The position numbers and the translations under genes are program-made. Below are positions 53,023-62,131 of a DNA stretch of 64,000 bases, in pieces. Where the stretch lies: contig JADZBH010000053.1 in assembly GCA_020852175.1 (NCBI GenBank), positions 1-64,000 of the forward strand, in the 5' to 3' direction. Each line of letters begins with the position of its first letter. Position 1 is the first letter of the stretch. A model generated the notes under the pieces. That model worked only from the letters and a program-made list of their open reading frames with translations, ran no database searches and had not been told where the DNA came from. Origin of the DNA: Bryobacterales bacterium (GTDB lineage Bacteria > Acidobacteriota > Terriglobia > Bryobacterales > Bryobacteraceae).

Positions 53023-54303
53023 GTGCATACTGCGAAACCGACCCGGCGCCAGATCCTCCGCGCGCCGATGATCATTCCGGCTTCGGCGCTGGGATTGAAT
53101 GGAGCGACACCCCCAAGCGACCGCATCACGATGGGCGGTCTGGGCATAGGCAGCCGGGGGACGCGCGTTCTGCAATCGTTCCTGATTCAGAAAGACGTGC
53201 GGTTCCTGGCTATTTGCGACGTGAGGAACTCGCAACGGGAAGCCATCAAGAGCATGGCCGACAAGGCGAACGGAAACTCCGATTGTTCGATGTATTCCGA
53301 TCAGGAGGAGTTGTGGGCGCGCAAGGACATCGACACGGTGCTCATCGCCACGGGCGACCGCTGGCACACCTTGCTCGCATCGATGACGGCCAGGGCGGGC
53401 AAGGATGTGTACTGCGAAAAGCCGTGTTCGATGACGATCGCCGAAAGCCGCTACCTGGCCGATACCTTTCAGCGCCTGGGACGCGTCTATCAGGCCGGCA
53501 CGCAACGCCGCAACGGCACGAACTTTAAGAACGCTTACAAGCTGGCGCATTCGGGCAAGATGGGGAAGGTCACGGCATTGCACGCCGAAGTTGGTCCGGG
53601 CGACCGCTGGCCGCCTCTGACCACGCACGCCTGGATGCCGGCCGAGGAAGAGCCTCCCAAGCAGGTGGTGGATTGGGACCGCTGGCTGGGCCCGGTGCCG
53701 TGGCGCCCGTATAATTCGGCTTATATTCAAGGAAAATGGCGCGGCTACTACGATTTTCATGGCGGCGGGATTCTGGAGTGGGGCTCGCACACGGTGGACC
53801 TGTGCCAGTGGGTGGGCGGGTTGGACGAAACGGCTCCGGTGGAATATGAACCGGAGGGCATGGGAGGCGACACCCCGTACACGATCCATTGCCGCTATGC
53901 CAACGGGCTGAAACTGGTGATGCGCGACAAGGGCTTCCTGGGAGTGGGCAGTTGCACGTTCCGCGTGGAAGGCGAACAGGGATGGGTGGAGACGGGCGAC
54001 ACGGGGCGAGTGGAAACCTCGGACAATCTAAAAGGCGAGAACCTTTCGGTGCCGCAACAGGAGTCGTCGCTATCGACGACTTACCATGTGCGGGACTTTC
54101 TGGATTGCGTGAAGACGAGACAGCAGCCGAAGTCGAATGCGCTGGCGGCCGCGCAGGCGCACATTGCCTGCCACGCCGCCTACATTGCGTTCCAGTTGGG
54201 ACGCAAGCTTACGTTCGACCCGGCGCGTGACCGGTTCGTGAACGACGACCAGGCCAACCGCATGCGCTCGCGGGCGATGCGTGAGCCGTGGAGGCTGGCA
54301 TGA
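53023..54303 (+). CDS. Gfo/Idh/MocA family oxidoreductase, exported
   Basis: A 426-aa NAD(P)-dependent oxidoreductase. The N-terminus has a Tat-like signal (TRRQILRAP), then a Rossmann GGLGIGSRGTR, DIDTVLIATGDRWH, and the family element CEKPCSM near 130-136. A substrate-side WDRWLGPVPWRPYN loop and HGGGILEWGSH are typical of the Bryobacterales-type exported members. The start is GTG 53023. Together with the sulfatase it suggests degradation of a sulfated or otherwise modified sugar; this is inference. Confidence 0.87.
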   Translation: MHTAKPTRRQILRAPMIIPASALGLNGATPPSDRITMGGLGIGSRGTRVLQSFLIQKDVRFLAICDVRNSQREAIKSMADKANGNSDCSMYSDQEELWARKDIDTVLIATGDRWHTLLASMTARAGKDVYCEKPCSMTIAESRYLADTFQRLGRVYQAGTQRRNGTNFKNAYKLAHSGKMGKVTALHAEVGPGDRWPPLTTHAWMPAEEEPPKQVVDWDRWLGPVPWRPYNSAYIQGKWRGYYDFHGGGILEWGSHTVDLCQWVGGLDETAPVEYEPEGMGGDTPYTIHCRYANGLKLVMRDKGFLGVGSCTFRVEGEQGWVETGDTGRVETSDNLKGENLSVPQQESSLSTTYHVRDFLDCVKTRQQPKSNALAAAQAHIACHAAYIAFQLGRKLTFDPARDRFVNDDQANRMRSRAMREPWRLA

Positions 54304-54797
54304 GATTCTCATCGGTGGTTTTGACGCTCCTGCTGGGGGCTGGCTTGCTGTGCGCGCAGGGACAAAAGGCGCCGGCGATGACCGACAGCAAGTATGGCGG
54401 CGCGGATGCGATTCGCGCGTTGCCGCTGGCGAAGTTGAATGCGCTGTTGGCTGATCCGTCGGCGTCGCCCTATGCCAAGGCCAAAGCCTGCCAGCGGCTG
54501 GCGGTGATCGGCGACCGGACTTCGGTGGCCGGCGCGGCGGCTCTACTGAGCGATGAGCACCTGTCGGCGTACGCGCGGACGGCTCTGGAGCAGATTCCGG
54601 GTACTGCCGCGACCGATGCCCTGGTGGCGGCTTTGCCTCGGCTGAGCGGCGAGCGGTTGGTGGGTGTGATCAACTCGCTCGGCGTGCGGCGCGACATACG
54701 GGCGGTGGATTCGCTCTCGAAACTGGTTGGCTCAAGCGACACGGCCGTCTCGAAGGCGGCTTCGCTCGCGCTGGCGCGGACCAGACCGCCGCTGTAA
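54300..54797 (+). CDS. Secreted HEAT-repeat-like protein
   Basis: A 165-aa protein with a signal peptide (LTLLLGAGLLCAQG). The mature part has short paired helices with RLAVIGDRTSVAGAAALLSD and NSLGVRRDIRAVDSLSKLV, the ~31-residue HEAT/PBS-lyase pattern. The ATG overlaps the oxidoreductase stop (ATGA), so the two are coupled. Such small secreted HEAT proteins often accompany Gfo/Idh genes in these bacteria, where their role is unknown. Confidence 0.75.
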   Translation: MRFSSVVLTLLLGAGLLCAQGQKAPAMTDSKYGGADAIRALPLAKLNALLADPSASPYAKAKACQRLAVIGDRTSVAGAAALLSDEHLSAYARTALEQIPGTAATDALVAALPRLSGERLVGVINSLGVRRDIRAVDSLSKLVGSSDTAVSKAASLALARTRPPL

Positions 54798-54820
54798 AGC
54801 CGGTACGGAGTTCGCAACGG

Positions 54821-55534
54821 TTACCGCCGGACCAGCACTTCGCGCAGGGAGTCCCGCGTGAGAAAGAATTTGATGCTGGCACAGGGCTGGAAGAGTTGTT
54901 CGATGGTGCGGTTGTTAAACGGCTGGATGAGCTGGCGGTGGGCGCGCGTGTGAACCTGGATCTCGCCCGGACCCTGGATGCGGTAGCTGTAAAAGGGGGT
55001 CTGCGCGCCGCGTGTATCGGCGTGGAAGCACGCGAGCATCACTCCTCCTGGACGCACGATGTTCAGCAGGCGGTGCATGACGGGCTCTGTGAGAGGCTTG
55101 GACAGGTACTCGAAGTTATCCCAGAGAAGGGCAGCGTCGAAGTGACCGGCGGGAAAGCAGAGCGCCTGCTCGAAAAAGTCACGCTGGCGCGCGGGGGAGG
55201 CGTGGGTGACGGCGGGGTCGCCATCACCGAACACGGAATCCACGCAGCGGATGAGGTCCTCGGAATAGAGACGGTGGCCGAGAGAGGTGAGGAAGGCGAC
55301 GTTGTCCTGGTTTACTTCGCCGAGGTCGAGGATCTGCAGGTTCTGGTGGTCACGAAGGACGTGGAGCAGTTGTTCCAGGGCGGGTGAGTGGCGTAAGGCT
55401 GGTGCGTGTGAAGCAACCCTGGCTGGAGCCGGAACTGCCGGAGCGGCGGAAGACACGGATGAGGGCGCGGACGGTTGCCGGTCTGCGTCCGGTGATTTGG
55501 AAAACAGGGCCCGAAGGCGGTCCTTCCACAACAC
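54821..55534 (-). CDS. Methyltransferase-like protein
   Basis: A 237-aa protein with a basic, Pro/Ala-rich first 60 residues, then a class I methyltransferase-like fold: ILDLGEVNQDNVAFLTSLG (degenerate motif I, Glu where Gly-x-Gly is usual), AALLWDNFEYLSKPL, and LLNIVRPGGVMLACFHAD. The altered SAM-binding glycines make activity uncertain. It is downstream of the bactofilin gene (20 bases) on the same strand. Role unknown. Confidence 0.65.
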   Translation of the reverse strand: MLWKDRLRALFSKSPDADRQPSAPSSVSSAAPAVPAPARVASHAPALRHSPALEQLLHVLRDHQNLQILDLGEVNQDNVAFLTSLGHRLYSEDLIRCVDSVFGDGDPAVTHASPARQRDFFEQALCFPAGHFDAALLWDNFEYLSKPLTEPVMHRLLNIVRPGGVMLACFHADTRGAQTPFYSYRIQGPGEIQVHTRAHRQLIQPFNNRTIEQLFQPCASIKFFLTRDSLREVLVRR

Positions 55535-55554
55535 GGTCTCCGAATCCGCGCGGG

Positions 55555-56094
55555 TTAGCGCTTGGTTTCACTCGCGGCGGCCGCGGCGGGCGGGGCTGGC
55601 TGCGCGGCAGCCGGTTGAGCGGTGCGGGTCGCGGGCTTCACTTCATTCTTTGCAATGTCGATGGACCCCTTGAAGTAGGCGCCGTCTTCAATGACGATTC
55701 GAAGAGTACGGATGTCGCCAACCAGTTTGGCGTCCTTGCGGATGTCGATCCTGTCGCCGACATCGACGTTACCATGCACGGTGCCGAGGACGACAATCTC
55801 CCGGGCTTTGATGCCGGCCTGCACGCGCCCGTTGGGGCCGACGGTAAGCTTGGATTCCTGCATTTCAATGGAACCCTCGACTTCGCCGTCGATGTAGAGG
55901 TCCTCACGGGAGAATAACTGTCCTTTGATGACAACACTCTTGCCGATGGAAGCGGTGCGGTCGCCGAAGCCGATGTCGGCGCTTCGGGCAGGCATGGTGG
56001 ACATGGGGATTCCTTCCCGGGCGAGGTCGCTGGCCGAGGGCGGTTGGGAACTGGGCCTGGGCAGTGAATCCTCTTCTCTTCTGCGGTTCCACAT
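55555..56094 (-). CDS. Bactofilin
   Basis: A 179-aa bactofilin (DUF583), a self-assembling beta-helical cytoskeletal protein. After a disordered Ser/Pro-rich start, a repetitive core runs from about 50 to 150 (IGKSVVIKGQLFSREDLYIDGEVEGSI, then REIVVLGTVHGNVDVGDRI), followed by an Ala/Pro-rich tail. Met at 56094 is chosen although the frame is open further upstream, because the earlier part is Pro/Arg-rich and unlike the family. Adjacent flagellar and FecR genes hint at a surface- or polar-structure role. Confidence 0.88.
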   Translation of the reverse strand: MWNRRREEDSLPRPSSQPPSASDLAREGIPMSTMPARSADIGFGDRTASIGKSVVIKGQLFSREDLYIDGEVEGSIEMQESKLTVGPNGRVQAGIKAREIVVLGTVHGNVDVGDRIDIRKDAKLVGDIRTLRIVIEDGAYFKGSIDIAKNEVKPATRTAQPAAAQPAPPAAAAASETKR

Positions 56095-56295
56095 GATGAG
56101 GAGAACCTCCCGTTGAGATTGTGCGCCTGCCCCCCTCCCGGCAGCAGCGGACCAGCCAGCAAGTGGCTGGAGTTTCCATGGTAGCGGCGGGGCGGGGAAA
56201 AGGCAATCGAAGCGCCATTGCCGGACAGGGAAGACCACGGCACGCAGTCAACCGCGCACCCTGGCTAGCCAGGGCAAAGCAGGGATACGGCGAGG

Positions 56296-57321
56296 TTACT
56301 GGGCGCGGCCTCCGGCCGAACCGGAACCACCTCGTCCACCGCCATCGCCGGAGCTACGTCCGCCGCCTCCCGCGGCGGACGCCGCAGGCGCAGAGGCGCC
56401 AATGCCAGCGCTTGCCGCACCGCTGGCGCTGCGGCCGCCAACTGTCGAGTAGCCGTAGTTTGGGTTGTATGTGGGTGTCCGGTTGATGAACCCGCCATCG
56501 CCGCCTAAGCCACCGCCATTGTATGAAGGCGGCGGCGCGTAAACCGCATACACGCTGGCCGGCGTATAGTAGCGGTATCCGAACGGGCTCATCAACATGC
56601 CGCCATAGGGAATGTAGGTGAACATCCCAAAGTAGGGATTGTAGATCCAACCGCCGCGGAAGCCGTAACCATACATGTTGTCCTGAGCCATTTTGGCCGA
56701 CGAAACGTTGGCCATGGCAATATAGCCGGACCTGCGCGAGGTCCAGCGGTAGAACGTGTCGCCCAGCCCTGAGTCGAACTTGCCGGCGATCAACCCGGTG
56801 GTCATGGAGACGACTGCGTTCTTCTTGGCGAGGGTTGGTTTATTGGGGTCATCCGTGGAAACCTCGATTCGACCCTCATAGATGCGCAGTTCGGCCGGGT
56901 CGGCGGTGAAACGATAGATGCCAGAACGGGCGACGAGAGCTTCGCGACCGGCCAATTGGATGGCTAACCGTCCTCCCTCATAGATCTCGGTGGCTTCGAT
57001 GATGACATCTCCGCCCAGAACGCGAACTCGAGTATTCGTGAGCGAGCCTGACTCCAGCCGCACGGCGGAATCCTCGGCCAGGCGCATCAGGACTCCGGGG
57101 CTCAGAAGCACCTCCGCCCGGCCACGCGCCGTGCGAATGACATCGCCGTCCTTCATCTCCAGATAGGTTTGCTTCGACGAGAGTTGGACCGGTTCTTCGT
57201 GAAGGGTGACCGCCCCCTCGGTGTAATTGATGAGGCCGGCACGCGCACTGACTACTTGCTGGGCCGGGACCGGCGCAGCAAGGCATCCCAGGGCCGTCAG
57301 CACGATGATAGTTCGCTTCAT
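56296..57321 (-). CDS. FecR domain-containing exported protein
   Basis: A 341-aa protein with a signal peptide (IIVLTALGCLAAPVPAQQ). A FecR domain follows, with GDVIRTARGRAEVLLSPGVLMRLAEDS and GIYRF...GRIEVS. The central part is Tyr/Gly-rich (IYNPYFGMFTYIPYGG) and the last 60 residues are low-complexity Gly/Ser/Ala. The ATG at 57321 has GGGAGGTGACC just upstream, a strong ribosome site, and excludes 58 residues of unlikely sequence. FecR domains often bind or sense in the periplasm; no partner sigma factor is nearby. It is downstream of flgJ. Confidence 0.82.
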   Translation of the reverse strand: MKRTIIVLTALGCLAAPVPAQQVVSARAGLINYTEGAVTLHEEPVQLSSKQTYLEMKDGDVIRTARGRAEVLLSPGVLMRLAEDSAVRLESGSLTNTRVRVLGGDVIIEATEIYEGGRLAIQLAGREALVARSGIYRFTADPAELRIYEGRIEVSTDDPNKPTLAKKNAVVSMTTGLIAGKFDSGLGDTFYRWTSRRSGYIAMANVSSAKMAQDNMYGYGFRGGWIYNPYFGMFTYIPYGGMLMSPFGYRYYTPASVYAVYAPPPSYNGGGLGGDGGFINRTPTYNPNYGYSTVGGRSASGAASAGIGASAPAASAAGGGGRSSGDGGGRGGSGSAGGRAQ

Positions 57322-57368
57322 GGTCACCTCCCTCCTGATGGTGGGTGAATGGGAGACGTGTGTCAAGC

Positions 57369-57746
57369 TCATCCGGTTTCGGGGTTGGACGCCGGGGGGA
57401 ACATTGGGCGCAAGGAGCCCTGCTCCGGCAGTGAGGGCTGGGCGGCGGCCTCCCTTGCCACGCCGTGCGTCATGAGCGAAGCCAGACCCAGACAACCTTG
57501 AGCAGCCATCGCGTGCGCCAGGGACTCCTCGGCCATCTCCATCATCGATTCAGAAGACTTGTCCTCGCCGGCGCCCATCCACCCGCCGTCGCCGGTTTGC
57601 CGGGCGTGACGCAACATCTGGGCGACGAGCAGGCCTTCAAACTGGCTGGCTGCTTCCTGTAGGCGTTCCGATTGGCGGGGGGCTGCGGAGGGGAGATTGG
57701 GACTGGTGAAGGAATTTGCGGTGAGTGTGTCCGCAGTGAGACGCAT
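57369..57746 (-). CDS. flgJ: Flagellar rod-binding protein FlgJ (N-terminal domain only)
   Basis: A 125-aa rod-capping protein corresponding to the N-terminal domain of FlgJ (AASQFEGLLVAQMLRHARQT, then MEMAEESLAHAMAAQGCLGLASL). The peptidoglycan-hydrolase domain seen in enterobacterial FlgJ is absent, as in many other phyla. It is nine bases after flgI and ends the flagellar run. Confidence 0.85.
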   Translation of the reverse strand: MRLTADTLTANSFTSPNLPSAAPRQSERLQEAASQFEGLLVAQMLRHARQTGDGGWMGAGEDKSSESMMEMAEESLAHAMAAQGCLGLASLMTHGVAREAAAQPSLPEQGSLRPMFPPASNPETG

Positions 57747-57755
57747 GGGGTGCTC

Positions 57756-58880
57756 CTAGATAACTTCCAACTCCGCGTTGAGCGCGCCCGCCGCTTGCAG
57801 GTTTTGAAGAATCGCGATGATGTCGCGCGGCGTGGAGCCGATTGTGAGGAGTGCGCGCACGAGGTCCTCCACGGAGGCGCCTTCCTTCAAATTGATGTTC
57901 CGCGCTCTCTCCTCCTTCACGCCCACGCCTACCTTGGGAACCACAGTTGTCTCACCGCTGGAAAGCGGCGCTGGCTGCGACACGTCGTAGCTGGTTTCCA
58001 CTTCCACGGTCAGGTTGCCGTGCAGGATGGAAACCGGGGCGATTCGGACCTCTTTACCCATGACAATTGTGCCTGTGCGTTCATTCACCACGATCTTGGC
58101 GGTACGATCGACATCAAGTGAGAGGTTTTCGATGAGCGCGTAAAATTCCACTTGCCGCTCGGAGAACTCCGACGGGATCGTGACCGTAATGAGGCCGGCG
58201 TGCATCGGTTTTGCCAGGGGCCGGCCTGGCGCGCCGAATGAATGGTTGATGAGCGTGGCGACTCGCGAAGCGTTTGTGAAGTCGCTATGTTTGAGTTGCA
58301 GCCGGAATTCGGTAGGGTTCAACACAGAGGGCGGTGCCGCTTCGACAATGGCCCCGCTGGGCACCCTGCCTGTGGTGGGGTGATTCACGGTTTGAGCGTT
58401 GCCGCTTCCTCCCGAGGCGACGAAGCCACCGGTCACGACGGGGCCCTGCGCGACGGCGAACACCTGTCCGTTCGCTGCCTTGAGCGGTGTGAGCAGGAGC
58501 AGTCCGCCTTGAAGATTGTTGGAATCGCCCATGGCGGCCACCGTTACGTCGACCCGGACCCCGGGCTGTGCGAAGGGTGGGAGTGTCGCTGTAACCATGA
58601 CCGCCGCCGTGTTCTTGGCCTGCAAGGCCGTTGGCGCAACGGTGACCCCCATTCGTTCCAGCAGGTTGCTCAGTGACTGGGCGGAGAAGACGGTTTGGCG
58701 CTTGTCGCCGGTTCCCGCCAGGCCCACCACCAGTCCATACCCGATGAGCTGATTGTCGCGGACGCCTTCCAGCGAGATGATCTCCTTCAGGCGGGAGAGC
58801 CTTCTCGTCCGTGAAGGGTCAGCCACCGCGGCAGGGCAAAGCAGAAGCGCAAAGCAGAGGATGTTCAGAAAGCGGGACAA
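57756..58880 (-). CDS. flgI: Flagellar P-ring protein FlgI
   Basis: A 374-aa exported P-ring subunit, forming the peptidoglycan bushing of the flagellar rod. The signal peptide is ILCFALLLCPAAVA. RLKEIISLEGVRDNQLIGYGLVVGLAGTGD is the hallmark near residue 27, followed by QAKNTAAVMVTATLPPFA and GDSNNLQGGLLLLTPL. Length matches the family. Confidence 0.95.
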   Translation of the reverse strand: MSRFLNILCFALLLCPAAVADPSRTRRLSRLKEIISLEGVRDNQLIGYGLVVGLAGTGDKRQTVFSAQSLSNLLERMGVTVAPTALQAKNTAAVMVTATLPPFAQPGVRVDVTVAAMGDSNNLQGGLLLLTPLKAANGQVFAVAQGPVVTGGFVASGGSGNAQTVNHPTTGRVPSGAIVEAAPPSVLNPTEFRLQLKHSDFTNASRVATLINHSFGAPGRPLAKPMHAGLITVTIPSEFSERQVEFYALIENLSLDVDRTAKIVVNERTGTIVMGKEVRIAPVSILHGNLTVEVETSYDVSQPAPLSSGETTVVPKVGVGVKEERARNINLKEGASVEDLVRALLTIGSTPRDIIAILQNLQAAGALNAELEVI

Positions 58881-58897
58881 AATAGCGGAGCTCCTTT

Positions 58898-59608
58898 CTA
58901 GAACGGCAGGATCCCCAACAAGAGGCGATACAGCAGGTGGGGCCGGCGGATGGCATCGCCCACAAGCCCCTTCCCCTGGACGTGCACTTCAAGGTTGGCC
59001 AGTCGGTCCGAGCGGATCTGGTTTGATGAGGAGAGGTCCATGCCGCGGGCAACGCCGCGGACGGTGACCACCTGCCTTTCGGAGTTGATTACAATCTCCT
59101 TGCTACCTTCCAGAACCAGGTAACCATTCGGGAGCACGTGGGTCACGCGCGCCGAGAGCGTCGTATTCAGTTGGGTGGTCCTGGAAGTGGAGCCAGACCC
59201 GTCCAGTTGTGATTGGCCGCCGAGGTTGGCCAGGTTGGCTAGCGGTCCCACACGAGCCGTGCCCAACGCCGCCGTGATCGAATTCGAGGCGCTTGACTTT
59301 CGGGCGCTCGTGCTCGCACCGCTTGCTACCGCGGAGGCGCTGTCATTCACGACGATAGTGACCAGGTCGTTGACCTGGGTCGACCGGGGATCACGGGCCA
59401 GATCGCTCAATCGCCCACCCGCCGTGTAGAGCGAACCCGCGCTCTGTGGGGATGCCGGATCCTGGCGCATCGCTTCTTCGATGTACTGATCAAGAGGCGG
59501 TCTGGTTTTAACGTTGCCAGACAGACATGGCTGCGGCAGCATGCATTGCCAGCCCAGCAACAAAATCTGCCAGTTTAGAAGCCTGGCCAGGCGTTTGAGA
59601 GTCCTCAT
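58898..59608 (-). CDS. flgH: Flagellar L-ring protein FlgH
   Basis: A 236-aa outer-membrane L-ring subunit. SLYTAGGRLSDLARDPRSTQVNDLVTIVV, AARVT-like LSARVTHVLPNGYLVLEG and the RGVARGMDLSSSNQIRSDRLANL ending are typical. FlgH is usually a lipoprotein; here the N-terminal signal (LLLGWQCMLPQPCLSGN) has only a weak lipobox, LPQPC. The start overlaps the flgA stop by ATGA. Having both rings implies a Gram-negative envelope. Confidence 0.92.
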   Translation of the reverse strand: MRTLKRLARLLNWQILLLGWQCMLPQPCLSGNVKTRPPLDQYIEEAMRQDPASPQSAGSLYTAGGRLSDLARDPRSTQVNDLVTIVVNDSASAVASGASTSARKSSASNSITAALGTARVGPLANLANLGGQSQLDGSGSTSRTTQLNTTLSARVTHVLPNGYLVLEGSKEIVINSERQVVTVRGVARGMDLSSSNQIRSDRLANLEVHVQGKGLVGDAIRRPHLLYRLLLGILPF

Positions 59609-60597
59609 CGAGATCCTTTCGGGCCGGAACCAACAGCGTCCGGCTGTGTTGGCGAGGTCGAGCTAGGCAGGATATACTCGGCCGCGCCTTCGTCAACCAC
59701 ACGCGCCCGTAACCGTTGCCGGGCGCCGTGGACACGGAGCATCACCCAGCCGCCCTTGATGGCGCCGCCTTCACTGGTGGCCTTTAGATGTAGGGTGGCC
59801 TGCCCGGAACGCACCATCAACTGGAGCTCCTGGTGTGGTTTCACATCCTGTCTAGGAGTGAAATGTGCGTCTCGCAGGAATGCGCCCGCTACCAGCTTTC
59901 GCCGTGCCGTGCGTCCTATAAGGGCTCGTATGCTAACCAACTCCAGGCTGTCCTGAGCAGGGTAGCCCGGCGCTGTTGTCGTGCGAACACATTCTGCCTG
60001 CAACTCAGAGCCTGCTTCCAGCGGGCAGATGAGTTCCATTCGCGTGATAGGTACTTCCACGCGGGCTCGTACCCAGACGGGGAATCGAAGTGGACGATCG
60101 GGATCGTCTCCATAGACAACATACCCGTTTAGGAGGACGACGCCGGTACGCGGATCGGGCCGTGCCATTCGAGCCCGGTTGACGGGAAAGACGAGGTCGC
60201 CTTCTGGAACTGGGCCCTTCGGCATCTCCAGCACCTGAATCTCCAATTGCGGACCCCATTCCTTGTACGCGGACTGGAGTGCCAGAGTGACCGTCTCACT
60301 CTTTAGCGGGTGGGCAAGGCGTTCCACGCACAATTCTTCCGGTTCACCCGGCAATGGCTGACGAGTTGAGCCAGCCCATTCCCTGAAGCTGAGCAACCTG
60401 AGCAGTCCGGGCCGGGGGGTAAACCCGACAGGCCGTTCCGGGGCGTCCATAGCCCCTGCCGGGAGTACCGGCGCCAGATCTTTCAGACGGATACGATCGC
60501 CGCCCACCGCCAGACAGGGCGGTGGCGCACTGGTGGCCGGAAGGGCGCCGGCAGCCAGACTAACGAGTAAGGTTATTAACCTGTTGATACATTTCAT
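59605..60597 (-). CDS. flgA: Flagella basal body P-ring formation protein FlgA
   Basis: A 330-aa periplasmic chaperone for P-ring assembly. A signal peptide (LITLLVSLAAGALPATSA) is followed by a long, divergent N-terminal region and the C-terminal SAF-like domain: VRTTTAPGYPAQDSLELVSIRALIGRTARRKLVAG and a second half LQLMVRSGQATLHLKATSEGGAIKG. At 330 aa it is longer than E. coli FlgA (219 aa). The start at 60597 lies inside flgG (38-base overlap); a Met 13 codons upstream would overlap even more. Confidence 0.85.
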   Translation of the reverse strand: MKCINRLITLLVSLAAGALPATSAPPPCLAVGGDRIRLKDLAPVLPAGAMDAPERPVGFTPRPGLLRLLSFREWAGSTRQPLPGEPEELCVERLAHPLKSETVTLALQSAYKEWGPQLEIQVLEMPKGPVPEGDLVFPVNRARMARPDPRTGVVLLNGYVVYGDDPDRPLRFPVWVRARVEVPITRMELICPLEAGSELQAECVRTTTAPGYPAQDSLELVSIRALIGRTARRKLVAGAFLRDAHFTPRQDVKPHQELQLMVRSGQATLHLKATSEGGAIKGGWVMLRVHGARQRLRARVVDEGAAEYILPSSTSPTQPDAVGSGPKGSR

Positions 60598-61351
60598 CGG
60601 CTGCCCGGACCACCTTGCTGTTTGCCTCATAGGCACGCTGGCTCATGATTAGGTTGATGAACTCCTCGACCACGCTGACGTTGGAGGCCTCAACGTAACC
60701 TTGCTGTAGAGAGCCCAGGCCCTCCTGGCCCCCGGGATTCCCGACGGTCGGTTCTCCACTGGCATCGGTTGGTGCGAACAGATTACGCCCGAGACTGTTC
60801 AATCCCGCGGGATTCGTGAAGTTGGCGAGTTGAATTTGGCCGGCTAGTTGCGCCGCGGCTTGGCCGGGCAACACATAGCTGACCGAACCATCGGGTGCGA
60901 TGGTGACGGCTTGTGCTTCAGGCGGAAGAGTGATCTGGGGTTCCAACGGGTCGCCATCGGCGGTAACCATGATTCCGTCACGATCCACATGGAAATTACC
61001 GGCCCGCGTATACGCGAGTTCGCCTGTCGGCCGGCGGATCTGGAAAAACCCTCGTCCCTGGATCACGACGTCGAGCGGATTCTCCGTGGCCTGAAAACTG
61101 CCCTGTGTGAAGATGATCTCGTTTGAAGACGGCCTGGTCCCTAGTCCGAGTTGTAGTCCAGTGGGTACGACCGTCTGCGTACCGGCGGCAGCACCCGGTT
61201 GCACCAGACTCTGATACAGCAGGTCCTGAAATTGTGTTCGGCGCATCTTGAAGCCGACCGTGTTGGCGTTGGCGAGATTGTGCGCGATATTGTCCACGTT
61301 CATCTGCTGCGCATTCATGCCGCTGCCGGCGCTGAAGAGAGCTCGAATCAT
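60560..61351 (-). CDS. flgG: Flagellar distal rod protein FlgG
   Basis: A 263-aa rod protein, standard length. The N-terminal NIAHNLANANTVGFKMRRTQFQDLLYQ rod motif and C-terminal SNVSVVEEFINLIMSQRAYEANSKVV coiled-coil element are intact. GYVEASNV and QGRGFFQI appear between. Clearly part of the distal rod. It lies 42 bases after flgF. Confidence 0.95.
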   Translation of the reverse strand: MIRALFSAGSGMNAQQMNVDNIAHNLANANTVGFKMRRTQFQDLLYQSLVQPGAAAGTQTVVPTGLQLGLGTRPSSNEIIFTQGSFQATENPLDVVIQGRGFFQIRRPTGELAYTRAGNFHVDRDGIMVTADGDPLEPQITLPPEAQAVTIAPDGSVSYVLPGQAAAQLAGQIQLANFTNPAGLNSLGRNLFAPTDASGEPTVGNPGGQEGLGSLQQGYVEASNVSVVEEFINLIMSQRAYEANSKVVRAADEMYQQVNNLTR

Positions 61352-61393
61352 GCCTTCCTTCCTTTCATCTCCAGGGATTCACGCGCTCCCAGG

Positions 61394-62131
61394 CTAGTTT
61401 CCAATCCGGGCAACTTCATCCGCGCGACGGCCCATCTCAGACCCGATTTGGATCGCCTTTTGCAATGTTTCGAACTGGCGTAGGACTTCAATCAGCCGCA
61501 CCGAACTTTCGGGACCAGCGACGTTGGCGCCTTCCAGATGGTTCTGGAGAACCTGTGTGCGGCCGCCCGCAGTAGCGGCGTCAGCGCGGGTCAGTTGGAA
61601 GTAGGTGCCATGGTGTTTCTTCAGTGCGGTTGGATCGGATACCTCCTGAATCTGAACCGTGGCAACGATTTCACCACGCTGTGTGATTTCGCCGTTCCGT
61701 GAAATCGAGAAGGGCTGATTAGGCCGCACCTGGATCGGCTCACCCGAGGTGCTGAGAACGCGATAGCCGTCGGCAGTGACCAGCGTGGAGTCGGAGCCGA
61801 CCCGGAATGCCCCCGAACGCGTAAGCAGTTCGCCGGCCGGGCCGCGAACTCGAAAGTAGCCTGGACCATCCAGGGCCAGATGGGCCTGTTCTCCGGTCAA
61901 TTGAAGGCTGCCCGGGGAAAAGTCGGTCCAGTTCTCCTGGATCAGTGGTGCCTCGCGTGGCGCGCCATCCAATGCCGGGTCGATGACGTCGAAGGCGCGG
62001 TATAGGGTGTAGGCCTCGCGGTCAGCTTTATACCCGGCCGTACTTTGATTGGCGATGTTGTTGGCGAGCAGATCCAGCGATTCCATGCGTGCTCGCATGC
62101 CACTGGCTGCCGCGGTCATGATCCCATCCAT
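61394..62131 (-). CDS. flgF: Flagellar basal-body rod protein FlgF
   Basis: A 245-aa proximal-rod-type protein. DLLANNIANQSTAGYKADREAYTLY and the C-terminal VRLIEVLRQFETLQKAIQIGSE are the flagellar rod/hook motifs. It starts MDGIMTAAASGM, with GGAGG four to five bases upstream, so the ATG at 62131 is preferred over 62224. FlgF rather than FlgG is inferred from order and length. It heads the minus-strand operon flgF-flgG-flgA-flgH-flgI-flgJ. Confidence 0.88.
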   Translation of the reverse strand: MDGIMTAAASGMRARMESLDLLANNIANQSTAGYKADREAYTLYRAFDVIDPALDGAPREAPLIQENWTDFSPGSLQLTGEQAHLALDGPGYFRVRGPAGELLTRSGAFRVGSDSTLVTADGYRVLSTSGEPIQVRPNQPFSISRNGEITQRGEIVATVQIQEVSDPTALKKHHGTYFQLTRADAATAGGRTQVLQNHLEGANVAGPESSVRLIEVLRQFETLQKAIQIGSEMGRRADEVARIGN

